From: Streptomyces pseudovenezuelae
GTDB lineage: Bacteria > Actinomycetota > Actinomycetes > Streptomycetales > Streptomycetaceae
Length of the DNA stretch: 64,000 bases
Assembly: GCF_001513955.1 (NCBI RefSeq)
Contig: NZ_KQ948149.1
Coordinates: 344,227-408,226 of the forward strand
Reading direction: 5' to 3'
The notes beneath the pieces were generated by a model that was not told where the DNA came from, ran no database searches, and saw only the letters and a list, made by a program, of their open reading frames with translations. The position numbers were made by a program, and so were the translations under genes. Shown one piece after another: positions 24,820-34,305 of the stretch; position 1 is the first letter of the stretch, and every line of letters begins with the position of its first letter.

Positions 24820-25830
24820 TCACCGCGTGCCGGCGGCGGCGAACCCCGCGACCGCGGCGACGTTCGTCCGGGTGACGAACGCTGGCCCGGTGAGCACGGG
24901 AGCCACGCCGCCCCCGCTGATGTTGCCGTTGGTCCGGTACAGCCACAGCGAGTCCACGGCGAGGTAGCCCTGCAGATACGGCTGCTGGTCCACCGCGAAC
25001 TGCACGTCCCCGGCGCGGACCGCCTGGACCAGGTCGTCGTTGAGGTCGAAGGTGGCGACGTGCGCTCTGCTGCCGGCGGCCTTCACCGAGTCCACGGCGT
25101 CCAGCGCGAACTGCGCGCCGAGGGTGACGACTTCGTCGATGCCGGGGTTCTGTCGCAGCCTGGCCGTGAGAACGGTGTCCACGGCCTCGGGGTCGGTGCC
25201 CTCCACGTACAGGTTCTCGGTCTCACCGCCGAACGTCTTCTTCACTCCGGCGCAGCGCGCCTCCAGGGCGACATTGCCCCGCTCGTGGATGACGCACAGC
25301 GCGTGCTTGACCTTCAGACCGTTCAGCTTGTCGCCCACGGCCGCGCCGGCCACGATCTCGTCCTGGCCGAAGTACTCCAGCAGCCCCTGCGACTTCCAGG
25401 CGTCGATACCGGAGTTGAGGCCCACCACCGGGATGCCGGCCGCCCGTGCCGCGGCCACCGGGGCCTTCATCGCGGCCGGCTTGGCCAGGGTCACCGCGAT
25501 GCCGTCGACGCGGTCACTGATCGCGTCGCGCACCAACTGGGCCTGCCCGGCGGGATCGGAGTCGTTGGCGTACGTCAGGTCGACGCCGTCCTTCGCGGCG
25601 GCGGCCTCGGCCCCCTTCTGGACGCGTTCCCAGAAGGCGTCGCCCTCGCCGCCGTGGGTGATCAGGGCGATCTTCAGCCCCGAGGTGTCCGCCCCCTTCG
25701 CCGCGTCCGTGCCGAGGCGGGAGTCGTCGCCGGCGCCGGAGCAGCCGGCGAGCAGCAGCAGGGTGACGGAGGTGAGGGCGGCCACGCGCAGGGATCTCAA
25801 GGAAGTCCGAGGTGGGGGAGGAGTGTTCAT
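24820..25830 (-). CDS. Sugar-type solute-binding lipoprotein (Peripla_BP_4/RbsB-like)
   Basis: A 336-residue exported lipoprotein: lipobox LLLAGC with Cys30, then KIALITHGGEGDAFWERVQKG, the LacI/RbsB-type type I binding fold. The hinge and ligand region includes DGIAVTLAKP, GIPVVGLNSG and HVATFDLNDDLVQAV. ATG 25830 is chosen because it precedes the basic signal peptide (a longer frame to 25917 has no signal at its start). No ABC ATPase or permease lies nearby; instead the gene sits 69 bp upstream of cvnA2 on the same strand with no hairpin evident between. It could act as ligand-binding partner of the CvnA2 sensor; this is inference. Confidence 0.88.
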   Translation of the reverse strand: MNTPPPPRTSLRSLRVAALTSVTLLLLAGCSGAGDDSRLGTDAAKGADTSGLKIALITHGGEGDAFWERVQKGAEAAAAKDGVDLTYANDSDPAGQAQLVRDAISDRVDGIAVTLAKPAAMKAPVAAARAAGIPVVGLNSGIDAWKSQGLLEYFGQDEIVAGAAVGDKLNGLKVKHALCVIHERGNVALEARCAGVKKTFGGETENLYVEGTDPEAVDTVLTARLRQNPGIDEVVTLGAQFALDAVDSVKAAGSRAHVATFDLNDDLVQAVRAGDVQFAVDQQPYLQGYLAVDSLWLYRTNGNISGGGVAPVLTGPAFVTRTNVAAVAGFAAAGTR

Positions 25831-26093
25831 GGGGTGCGGCACCTCGCTGTGCGGCCTGGCAGGCGGAACGCGAAAGGGCGGCCGGATCGCGGGCGCGTCG
25901 GCCGGTTGAACTTTCACTGGCCAGGAGCCAACCGCGTGTGACCGCCGGTAGTCAAGTGATCAGCCCCTTGTAGTGACTTCTCGGTTCCGCATCGTAATGA
26001 TCTTCACGTGGATGTACGGCAGAAGGCCGAGCGCCCAGTCCGTCTCCCGGCCGACCCCGACCGGTGCTCGTATCCCCCGTACCGGTCCCCGGC

Positions 26094-26363
26094 GGCGGAG
26101 GAATTCCTCGGTACGGCGTCGCCGGCCCCCGCCTCCCGATGGCTCGCGCGCGTCGTGCTGCTGCTCGGCGAGCCCATGAACCTGCTGGACGCGACTGTCG
26201 TCGAGGTCGCCGCGCCCGTGTCACCGGGGCGGAGGTAATCCTCGGTACGGGCGTCCGCGGCCGGCCGCCTTCCGATGGCTCGCGCGCGTCGTGCTGCTGC
26301 TCGGCGAGCCCATGAACCTGCTGGACGCGACCGTCGTCGAGGTCGCCGCGCCCGCCGTCCACG
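26094..26363. repeat. Imperfect 134-bp tandem duplication at the MFS remnant
   Basis: Copies begin GGCGGAGG at 26094 and again at 26228, and share a block of about 75 bp that is almost identical (from GATGGCTCGCGCGCGTCGTG through TGGACGCGAC). The offset shifts from 134 to 136 bp across the copy because of a small indel. Each copy encodes the first transmembrane segment of the MFS remnant. Confidence 0.85.
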
Positions 26364-26605
26364 CCGGCCTGGGCGGGGCGGTGTCGCGGTGCTGCTCGTT
26401 GCCTGCGGACGGCTCGGCGACGTCCTCGGCCGCGAGCAGCTGTTCGTCGCGGGCGCGCGGACGCTTCCGGTGTCGCGGGCTTCACGCTTGCCTGCGTCCT
26501 GGCGCCCGCCGTAGGGGACCTGATCGCCTTCCGGGCGTGAGGGGAGCCGCGGCGGCAGTGTTCGTCCCTCGGGCCACCGGCCTGATCAAGGCGAGGTCGC
26601 GGGTC
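26262..26605 (+). pseudogene. Remnant of a DHA2-type MFS drug exporter gene
   Basis: Pieces of a 14-TM EmrB/QacA-type exporter N-terminus are spread over several frames: VVLLLGEPMNLLDATVVEVA (helix 1), LVACGRLGDVLGREQLFVAG (helix 2 and the GRLGDxxGR motif A), GFTLACVLAPAVGDLIAFR (helix 3), then AAAVFVPRATGLIKA (helix 4 entry). At least three frame changes and an in-frame stop are needed to join them, and nothing recognisable follows about 26605. The 5' end has been tandemly duplicated. Clearly non-functional. The rest of 25831-26778 shows no gene I can support. Confidence 0.75.
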
Positions 26606-26778
26606 GCACCGCCGACTCCTGGAACCCCGTTGGGCTCTACGCCGTACGGCACCGGGTCGAGGACCGCGTCGGACCGCGCAGGCTGCCCGCTGTGTGACGG
26701 GTGTGCCTGCGCGGTCCGGGCCCCGGGAGGGGGAAGGCGGATGCGCGAGCCGATGCCGGAACGGTCCGCTCGTCCGGG

Positions 26779-27309
26779 TTACTGGGCGGTGGCCGTCACG
26801 GCCTGGGCCGTAGGGGTGTCGGTGCCGTTCCGGCCGGCGTCGGCCGCCGGCCCGTCCTGGGTCGCCCGCTGTGCCGACCCGCGCCGCTCGCGGCGGCTCA
26901 CCCGCGGGTCCTGGTCGGGCAGCCAGCCGAAGGTCAGGATGCTTCCCGCGACTCCCAGCAGGAGGCCGACCATGAAGCCGCCCAGGTTCGAGGTGACCCA
27001 GGTACCCATGGAGATCAGGACGCCGGTGATCGAGTAGAAGAGGCGCTGGGCGGGGCTGAAGAGGATCAGCAGTCCCAGCAGCACCATCAGGGTCGGCAGG
27101 AGGTAGCCCGCCACGCCCTGCATCCCGACGTGCAGGACGACCTTCACCGAGGCCTTCATTGTGACCAGGATCCAGAGCCCGCCCAGGGTGAGCCACAGCC
27201 CGCCGAAGAAGGGGCGTCCGTACACCCAGCGGGTGAACGCGTCCTGCTCGGCCACGGGCTGCGCTACGCCCGCCGGCCCGGGCCCGCTCACCGGCTCCTG
27301 ACCTTCCAT
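26779..27309 (-). CDS. DUF6114 membrane protein
   Basis: A 176-residue protein with about four hydrophobic helices: FFGGLWLTLGGLWILVTM, LLPTLMVLLGLLILF, FYSITGVLISMGTWV and FMVGLLLGVAGSILTF, ending in a charged Thr/Ala-rich tail. This matches the DUF6114 family of actinomycetes. The ATG overlaps the DUF6230 stop by one base (TGATG), so the two are co-translated and probably form a membrane complex. Function unknown. Confidence 0.85.
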   Translation of the reverse strand: MEGQEPVSGPGPAGVAQPVAEQDAFTRWVYGRPFFGGLWLTLGGLWILVTMKASVKVVLHVGMQGVAGYLLPTLMVLLGLLILFSPAQRLFYSITGVLISMGTWVTSNLGGFMVGLLLGVAGSILTFGWLPDQDPRVSRRERRGSAQRATQDGPAADAGRNGTDTPTAQAVTATAQ

Positions 27310-27974
27310 CAGCAGGCCTTGCTGCTGAAGCTGAGCTTGAGGCCGGGCAGCTTGAACACGCCTGCCGTGGTGGCGTAGTTGGTCTGTCGCAGGTTGGCGA
27401 TGTGCACGGTGTCGGCCTGCTGGCTGAAGACCCCGAGGGGGCCCTTCACGCCCGCCTTGGTGAGGGTGCTGGCGTCGTTGCCGATCTCGATGTTGTCGAA
27501 GGAGGCGTCACCGGTCAGCACGGTCGAGTCCGTGGTCAGGTCGGTCGCCTCGACCTTCTTCTCTCCCTTGCCCGCCTCGATCCGCAGGTTGGTGCCGCCC
27601 AGGTCGACGCTCTGGCACAGCTTGCTCAGGGTCGCGCTCTTGATGGCGGAGGTCACGACCAGCACCTGTCCGCCGGTGTCGCCGGCGTTCGGGCTGTTGT
27701 CCGCCATGTTGTCGAGGCCGCCGAACTGCTCGAAGCCGGTGCCGTCGAGGTTGTCCGCGGTGACTGTGAACGGCATGCCGGAGATGGCGAACTGGACACC
27801 CAGCGCACCCTCGGCGGTCATGATCGCGAGACCCGCGGTGATCACGACGGCCGGCACGGCCATGATCGCGGCCCGGCGGCCCCGGACCCGCCCGCGTCTC
27901 GCGGTGCTGCCGGGGGCTTCGGGTGCGGAACCGCTTTCGGGGGTCTCGGGGGTGGTGCCGACGGACGAGGCCAT
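27309..27974 (-). CDS. DUF6230 exported protein
   Basis: A 221-residue protein with a basic N-terminus, one membrane segment (about 34-58, IMAVPAVVITAGLAIMTAEG), and an extracytoplasmic domain rich in beta-type sequence (FAISGMPFTVTADNLDGTGF). Two Cys (CQSV and the C-terminal KAC) may form a disulfide. This fits DUF6230, which commonly pairs with DUF6114, as here. ATG 27974 has GGGAG about 7 nt upstream. It is divergent from a secreted protein gene at 28639. Role unknown; an envelope function is inferred. Confidence 0.85.
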   Translation of the reverse strand: MASSVGTTPETPESGSAPEAPGSTARRGRVRGRRAAIMAVPAVVITAGLAIMTAEGALGVQFAISGMPFTVTADNLDGTGFEQFGGLDNMADNSPNAGDTGGQVLVVTSAIKSATLSKLCQSVDLGGTNLRIEAGKGEKKVEATDLTTDSTVLTGDASFDNIEIGNDASTLTKAGVKGPLGVFSQQADTVHIANLRQTNYATTAGVFKLPGLKLSFSSKAC

Positions 27975-28268
27975 GTGCTGCTCCCAGGGGCATAGTCAAC
28001 GCAAGTGGGGCTCACGTGCGGATGTTTCGGCTTCAGTGGCTTGTCGTCCTGGCGCGGACGGCGGCTGCGGCGCACGTGTTCTTCCAACCCCCGGCGGCTG
28101 CAAGGGCTTTCTCGTACTCCGCAGTAATGCCACGGAAGTTACCGGCGGTTACGCCCGTGGGTCAAGCAAGTTGTGAGTAAAGGGTGTCGATTATGTGGCA
28201 CCGGTGATCAACAACGCCTCCGACGACGGCAAAAGACGCTGATCGATGATCAACTCCCCTGTAACACC

Positions 28269-28298
28269 TTGACGTTGACGGATGATCAGGTCTACAAC
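28269..28298 (+). promoter_or_regulatory. Candidate sigma-70-like promoter
   Basis: TTGACG (28269-28274), 18-bp spacer, TACAAC (28293-28298): close to the vegetative consensus and in the AT-richest part of the 27975-28638 gap, which also repeats TGATCA-like words. It would give a leader of about 330 nt before the secreted-protein gene at 28639. Confidence 0.45.
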
Positions 28299-28313
28299 TC
28301 TCCCTGGCTTCCC

Positions 28314-28335
28314 TGGATCCGTGGCGCCGGATCCA
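28314..28335. repeat. 8-bp inverted repeat TGGATCCG/CGGATCCA
   Basis: Perfect 8-bp arms (28314-28321 and 28328-28335) around a 6-nt loop, about 15 bp downstream of the candidate -10 box. It could be an operator or a leader hairpin. Confidence 0.5.
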
Positions 28336-28523
28336 AGCCGTCGGGCGGCACCTGCCCGCGTTCCCGGACCAGCTGTCCCTCACGGGCTCTTCACCGCCCG
28401 AGTCCGCCCCTCCATGGCACCCGAACCGGCCGATTCCCCCCTGGGCCGCTCCGGGCTCGCCCTCTCTCACCCGGCCCGGCCGGACCCTCCCCCATGGGGC
28501 ACCCGGCCGGTCACCGGTCTGAT

Positions 28524-28574
28524 GCCGTTGCCGGTCCGTCACGTACGGAGAAGGCGTGACGGACCGGCAACGGC
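28524..28574. promoter_or_regulatory. Perfect 20-bp inverted repeat upstream of a secreted-protein gene
   Basis: Arms 28524-28543 and 28555-28574 are perfect reverse complements over 20 bp with an 11-nt loop (TACGGAGAAGG). The hairpin ends 64 bp before the ATG at 28639 and is not followed by a U tract. It could be a terminator or attenuator in the leader, an mRNA-stabilising 5' hairpin, or a large operator. Confidence 0.7.
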
Positions 28575-28638
28575 GGGCGCCGACGCGCGTCCGCGCCCCC
28601 CCACACCCACCCTCACCTCATGAAAGAGGCAATCCCCC

Positions 28639-29301
28639 ATGCGTATGCGTTCCCTGCTCTCCCTCACCGCCGCTGCCGCCGCCTTCGCGCTGCCCGTGGC
28701 CGTGGCCGCCTCCGCCCCCGCCGCGGCGGCCGACGTCGCGGTCCTCACCACCGGCTCGGTCGGCGGCACCAACGTCGCCGAGGGCACGACCATCAGTGCG
28801 TCCCTGGCGAGCGGGACCACCGCGACCCTCTACTCCAGCTCGACGGGCACCAGCGGGATCACCTGCACGGCCTCCACCTTCACCGCCACGGTCGGCAGCA
28901 ACCCGACCGCGCCGGGCACCGCCACCGAGTCCCTGACCGGGCAGACCTTCAGCGGCTGCACCTCGAACGTGGTCGGTGTCCTCGGCGTCACCAGCATCAC
29001 GGTGAACAACCTGCCCTACACCACCGACGTGTCCTCCGACGGCTCCGTCGCCGTGACCCCGGCGAGCGGTTCCTCCATCCAGACCACCGTCGTGCTGCGC
29101 ACCCTGCTGGGCAGCGTCAGCTGTGTCTACCAGGCGGCGTCCGGCCTGGCCGGCACGGCCGACAACACCGACAACAGCATCAAGTTCGCCAACCAGCAGT
29201 TCAGCCGGACGTCCGGTTCCTCGCTGTGCCCCGCCAGCGGCTTCTGGACCGCCAAGTACAGCCCGGTGACCGCGGGCGGCGAGCCGGTCTACGTCAACTG
29301 A
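28639..29301 (+). CDS. Small secreted Thr/Ser-rich protein of unknown function
   Basis: A 220-residue protein with a signal peptide (about 1-32: MRMRSLLSLTAAAAAFALPV, then an ASAPAAAA cleavage region). The mature part is Thr/Ser/Gly-rich, beta-type, with four Cys (ITC, SGC, VSC, SLC) that can form two disulfides. It resembles proteins annotated in Streptomyces as Tat-signal-type or uncharacterised secreted proteins, but no twin Arg is present. The ATG at 28639 has GAAAGAGG 9 nt upstream. It is divergent from the DUF6230-DUF6114 pair and may share its regulation. It converges on the LPMO gene with an 18-bp gap. Confidence 0.8.
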   Translation: MRMRSLLSLTAAAAAFALPVAVAASAPAAAADVAVLTTGSVGGTNVAEGTTISASLASGTTATLYSSSTGTSGITCTASTFTATVGSNPTAPGTATESLTGQTFSGCTSNVVGVLGVTSITVNNLPYTTDVSSDGSVAVTPASGSSIQTTVVLRTLLGSVSCVYQAASGLAGTADNTDNSIKFANQQFSRTSGSSLCPASGFWTAKYSPVTAGGEPVYVN

Positions 29302-29319
29302 ACTCCGTAACCGCGTAGT

Positions 29320-30258
29320 TCAGCGTCGGCGCAGACGAAGCGCCAGGGCGGCGCCCCCGGTGAGCACCAGCACCGCGGCGGCGCCGCCCGCCATCATGGG
29401 CGCGGACGGCCCGGAGGCGGGATCGGCGTCGGCCGCCACCGGAGTGGAGTCGGGTACGGCGGCACCCGCCGAACGTGCCACGGACGGTGTCGGCGAGGCA
29501 GTGACGGCGGGAGTGGTCGGCGTCGGGCTCTGCGCGGGCTTCTCCTCCGCCGCCTTGGAGCGGGTCGGCGACGCGGCGGCGCTCGCCCTGTCCCCGTCCC
29601 CGCCGGCCGCCGCCGGGAACACCACGTCCGAGCACGAGTAGTACGTGTCCGCCGTACTGCTGTTCTGCCAGATCGTGTACAGCACCTGCCGGCCCGTGCG
29701 GTCCTTCGGCAACGTCATCCGGATCCGGTACGCGCCGTCCGTCAGTGCCGGGTCCTTCACCTGGGCGAACGGCTGCTCCGGCAGATCGGACCACTTCAAG
29801 GGCTTCGACGGGTCGTAGCCGGGCTCGGTGAGATACATGCGGAACGTGCCGGTGTGCGGGATCGTCGAGACGTATTTCATGGTCAGGGTCGCCCCGGGGG
29901 ACAGACGGGTGGCCGGCCAGTCGGAGCGGGCCAGATCGAGGCCCCGGTAGGCGGGCAGGCCGCCGCTGCACAGCTTCCCGTCGGGAATCGTCTGCCGGTC
30001 CCGGCCGTTCACGTTCGCGACCCGCAGGTTGTCCCAGGCCGTGAAGGGCGAGCCGTTCGCCGCCACGGCGGCCCGGCACGCGGACGTGCCCGAGGAGTCG
30101 CCGTCGGGGGAGCAGGCGAAGACCCGGCTGACCGGGTCGGTGGGAGCGCCGTGGGCCTGCGCGGGCGCCGCCGCGAACACGGTCAGCAGGAGCGGGGTCA
30201 GGGCGGTGGCGGCCGCCGCACTGGTACGGCGGGCGGTGGTCCAGGGCATCCGGAACAT
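29320..30258 (-). CDS. Lytic polysaccharide monooxygenase (AA10) with C-terminal membrane anchor
   Basis: A 312-residue copper enzyme. A signal peptide ends at AQA, leaving His36 as mature His1 (HGAPTDPVSR), the first arm of the copper brace; the second His is in STIPHTGTFRMYLT, and a late YYSCSDVVF carries the axial aromatic. AA10 enzymes oxidatively cleave chitin or cellulose. After the catalytic domain (to about residue 210) come a Ser/Thr/Pro/Ala linker of about 70 residues and a hydrophobic helix (MMAGGAAAVLVLTGGAALAL) followed by RLRRR, which should tether it to the outer face of the membrane. ATG 30258 is preceded by GAGGAGG. Confidence 0.88.
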   Translation of the reverse strand: MFRMPWTTARRTSAAAATALTPLLLTVFAAAPAQAHGAPTDPVSRVFACSPDGDSSGTSACRAAVAANGSPFTAWDNLRVANVNGRDRQTIPDGKLCSGGLPAYRGLDLARSDWPATRLSPGATLTMKYVSTIPHTGTFRMYLTEPGYDPSKPLKWSDLPEQPFAQVKDPALTDGAYRIRMTLPKDRTGRQVLYTIWQNSSTADTYYSCSDVVFPAAAGGDGDRASAAASPTRSKAAEEKPAQSPTPTTPAVTASPTPSVARSAGAAVPDSTPVAADADPASGPSAPMMAGGAAAVLVLTGGAALALRLRRR

Positions 30259-30627
30259 CCGGAACGCCTCCTCGGGCGGCGCGGGAACGACGGGCTTCCG
30301 TGCAGTACGGGGCGCGGGCCCCGCGCGTTCACCGGCGGCCCGGGTCGTCCGCCCCGCGCAGACGCGGGCAAAGCGGCCACCCCCGCTCAACCGGCCATCG
30401 GACAGGGGGTGTTTCCGGCCCGATCAAGGGTTTCCCCTGTATCCGCATGACCTGCTCTTTGCCTATCGTTCGACCACAGCTGACCCACAGGTAACCCCGA
30501 ACGGGTCACGCGCCCCACGTATGGCCGGCCGCCGCGCTCCTGGCTTCACCCCCCCGCCGCTTCATCGACGAAGCGATTCGACTGCTGCTCCGCGCTGCCC
30601 GGAGCACGGCCCCGAAAGGCAAGCCCC
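30259..30627. other. Intergenic region between divergent LPMO and subtilase genes
   Basis: 369 bp that must hold both promoters. A 7-bp inverted repeat CACCCCC (30378-30384) / GGGGGTG (30405-30411) lies mid-region. No gene, clear promoter boxes or longer repeat seen. Confidence 0.5.
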
Positions 30628-32412
<1,785 letters not shown>

Positions 32413-32429
32413 GCGAGCTCCTGCGAACA

Positions 32430-32470
32430 GATGGGCCGGCCGGTGCGGATGGGGCACCGGCCGGCCCATC
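32430..32470. terminator. Strong bidirectional terminator
   Basis: Perfect 16-bp inverted repeat (arms 32430-32445 and 32455-32470, 9-nt loop), 18 bp after the subtilase stop and 33 bp from the end of the converging TetR gene. Confidence 0.88.
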
Positions 32471-32502
32471 CGCGTGCGGTCCGTGACCCGGCCCGCCCCC
32501 GA

Positions 32503-33165
32503 TCACGCCTCCGCGCCCACCAGCTCACCGCTCTCGACGGACGCCAGCACCCGGGTCCCGCGGTCGGGCCGGCTGTCGAGGCCGACCAGCACCCCCGGCA
32601 CCGCGACGCTCGGCAGCATATGGGCCCACATCACGGAGATCCGGTGTCCGAGATCCTCCCGCCCGTGCAGCGCCCGTGACATCAACTGCACCCCGGCGAA
32701 CGCCCCGACCAGCAGATCCGCCGTGTCCCGCGGCTCGACCGTCGGCAACAACTCGCCCTGCTCCCGGGCCTCTTGCAGCAGTGCCGCCAGATGCTCGCTC
32801 CACTGCCGGAACGGTCCCGTGTGATCCACACCGGGCGGCGCGCACTGGTCCACCGTCAGCCGCACGCTCCCCTTCAGCAGGGAGTTGGTCCGCAGCCGCT
32901 GCCCGAAGACGAACGTCATGTCGACGATCTCCTGCAGCTTGCACGGATGCGGCGGCACGGCCCCCAGCGACAACTGCTCGTCGAGCACCGCCTGGGCCAG
33001 GCACTCCTTGGAGGGGAAGTGGAAGTACAGGGCACCTTTGGTGACTTCGGCCCGCTCCAGCACCATCGCGATGGTGCTCGCGGCGTACCCGTGCTCGTCG
33101 AAGACGGCGCCCGCGGCCTCCACGATCGTCCTGCGTGTCCTGATGGCGCGCTCCTGTCTCGCCAT
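32503..33165 (-). CDS. Gamma-butyrolactone receptor-like TetR repressor (ScbR/ArpA type)
   Basis: A 220-residue TetR protein. The N-terminal helix-turn-helix (RTRRTIVEAAGAVFDEHGYAA, then VTKGALYFHFPSKE) and the length match the ArpA/ScbR receptors. The ligand domain has WSEHLAALLQEAREQGEL and SVMWAHMLPSVAVPG. These repressors leave DNA when they bind a gamma-butyrolactone. ATG 33165 has GGAGGGG upstream; the frame extends to another ATG at 33180, but that one overlaps the ribosome site. It is divergent from an AfsA-like synthase, the classical scbR/scbA arrangement, so it probably represses both promoters. Confidence 0.9.
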   Translation of the reverse strand: MARQERAIRTRRTIVEAAGAVFDEHGYAASTIAMVLERAEVTKGALYFHFPSKECLAQAVLDEQLSLGAVPPHPCKLQEIVDMTFVFGQRLRTNSLLKGSVRLTVDQCAPPGVDHTGPFRQWSEHLAALLQEAREQGELLPTVEPRDTADLLVGAFAGVQLMSRALHGREDLGHRISVMWAHMLPSVAVPGVLVGLDSRPDRGTRVLASVESGELVGAEA

Positions 33166-33311
33166 AAGAACCCCTCCCATGCGCCGAGTTCGGATCTCGT
33201 CCGGTCTCGATCAGGTCACATTGAAAACAGACCGGAATCCCTCGTACTCTATCGCTCACCGGCACGGGCACCTCACCGTCCGTCATCGCTTCGGAGGAAC
33301 GAGGGGGAGAC
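33166..33311. promoter_or_regulatory. Divergent receptor/synthase promoter with ARE-like sequence
   Basis: 146 bp. For the synthase: TTGAAA (33221-33226), 18-bp spacer, TACTCT (33245-33250). The -35 overlaps AAACAGACCGG, like one half of an autoregulatory element bound by butyrolactone receptors. CCGGTCT (33201-33207) and AGACCGG (33229-33235) form an inverted repeat across the -35 region. A receptor bound here would block the synthase promoter. Confidence 0.55.
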
Positions 33312-34235
33312 ATGCCAGAGTTACGGCAGTTCGCGCAGGCCCGGCCCGGTTCCGGGCCCCTGACGGCGACCGTACCCCGGGAGTACGTGCACCGGGTGGC
33401 GGTCGCGGAGATCCTCCTCACCGGCTGGTCCAGGACCGGCGCGGACCGGTTCACCATCACCGCCCAGTGGCCGCGCGCCCATCAGTTACACGTGTCCCCG
33501 GACCGCTCGGCGTACGAGCCGCTACTGGTTGCAGAAACGGTCCGTCAGTGCGGGGCGCTGCTCGCCCACGCGGAGTACGAGGTCCCGCTCGGCCACCAGT
33601 TCGTCCTCCAGGAGCTGAGCGTCGACACCCGCCCGGAGCATCTGGCCGTCGGCGCCGCGCCCGCCGAACCCGTCATCGACATCACCGTGGCGGAGGTCCG
33701 CCGCCGCGCCGGCCGCCCGACGGCACTGCGCTACGACGCCGCCGTACGGCTGGGCGGCGAGCGGGTCGCGACCGGCCGCATAGCCGTGAGCTGGACGAAC
33801 GAGTCCGTCTACCGCCGACTGCGCGGGGGGCGCACCGCCGACGTCGGTGCCCTGCGACTGCCGCGTCCGCTGCCGCCGCTTCCCGCCGACACGGTCGGCC
33901 GGGCCCTCGCCGCCGACGTCCTGCTCTCGCCCGACGCCCGCCCCGGCCGCTGGCGGCTCCGCGTCGATACCGCTCATCCTGTTTTCTTCGACCATCCCCT
34001 GGACCACATCCCCGGCATGCTCCTGCTGGAGGCCGCCCGCCAGACCGTACGGGCGCACGGAGGGCAGGAGCGGCTGGTGCCGGTGTCGTTCCATGCCACG
34101 TTTCACCAGTACGCGGAGCTCGACAGACCGGTCTGGACGGAAGTGAGCGGGCAGGACGGCACCGACGTACAAGTCATCGCGCTGCAAGGGGAGTCGATGG
34201 TCTTCGAGTGCTTGGTGGGCGCCGTCGCAGGGTGA
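33312..34235 (+). CDS. AfsA/ScbA-type gamma-butyrolactone synthase
   Basis: A 307-residue protein with two AfsA hot-dog repeats (about 20-150 and 195-300). The first has VPREYVHRVAVAEILLTGW and SAYEPLLVAETVRQ; the second has DHPLDHIPGMLLLEAARQ, a conserved AfsA signature. AfsA-type enzymes condense a beta-ketoacyl-ACP with dihydroxyacetone phosphate as the first step to a gamma-butyrolactone. ATG at 33312 has GAGGGGGAGA just upstream. No dedicated reductase or phosphatase is adjacent. It is followed 70 bp later by a second receptor-like TetR gene on the same strand. Confidence 0.92.
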   Translation: MPELRQFAQARPGSGPLTATVPREYVHRVAVAEILLTGWSRTGADRFTITAQWPRAHQLHVSPDRSAYEPLLVAETVRQCGALLAHAEYEVPLGHQFVLQELSVDTRPEHLAVGAAPAEPVIDITVAEVRRRAGRPTALRYDAAVRLGGERVATGRIAVSWTNESVYRRLRGGRTADVGALRLPRPLPPLPADTVGRALAADVLLSPDARPGRWRLRVDTAHPVFFDHPLDHIPGMLLLEAARQTVRAHGGQERLVPVSFHATFHQYAELDRPVWTEVSGQDGTDVQVIALQGESMVFECLVGAVAG

Positions 34236-34256
34236 GATATCGTGTACAGGGAGTAA

Positions 34257-34283
34257 GAAACAAACGGCATGACCCGTTCTTTT
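34257..34283. promoter_or_regulatory. Candidate autoregulatory element (ARE) before the second receptor
   Basis: Imperfect inverted repeat GAAACAAACGG (34257-34267) / CCGTTCTTTT (34274-34283) around 6 bp, shaped like the AT-flanked, CGG-centred operators of butyrolactone receptors. It lies 22 bp upstream of the ATG at 34306, where a bound repressor would block initiation. Confidence 0.5.
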
Positions 34284-34305
34284 CCGTACCAGGAGTGTGC
34301 AGTCG

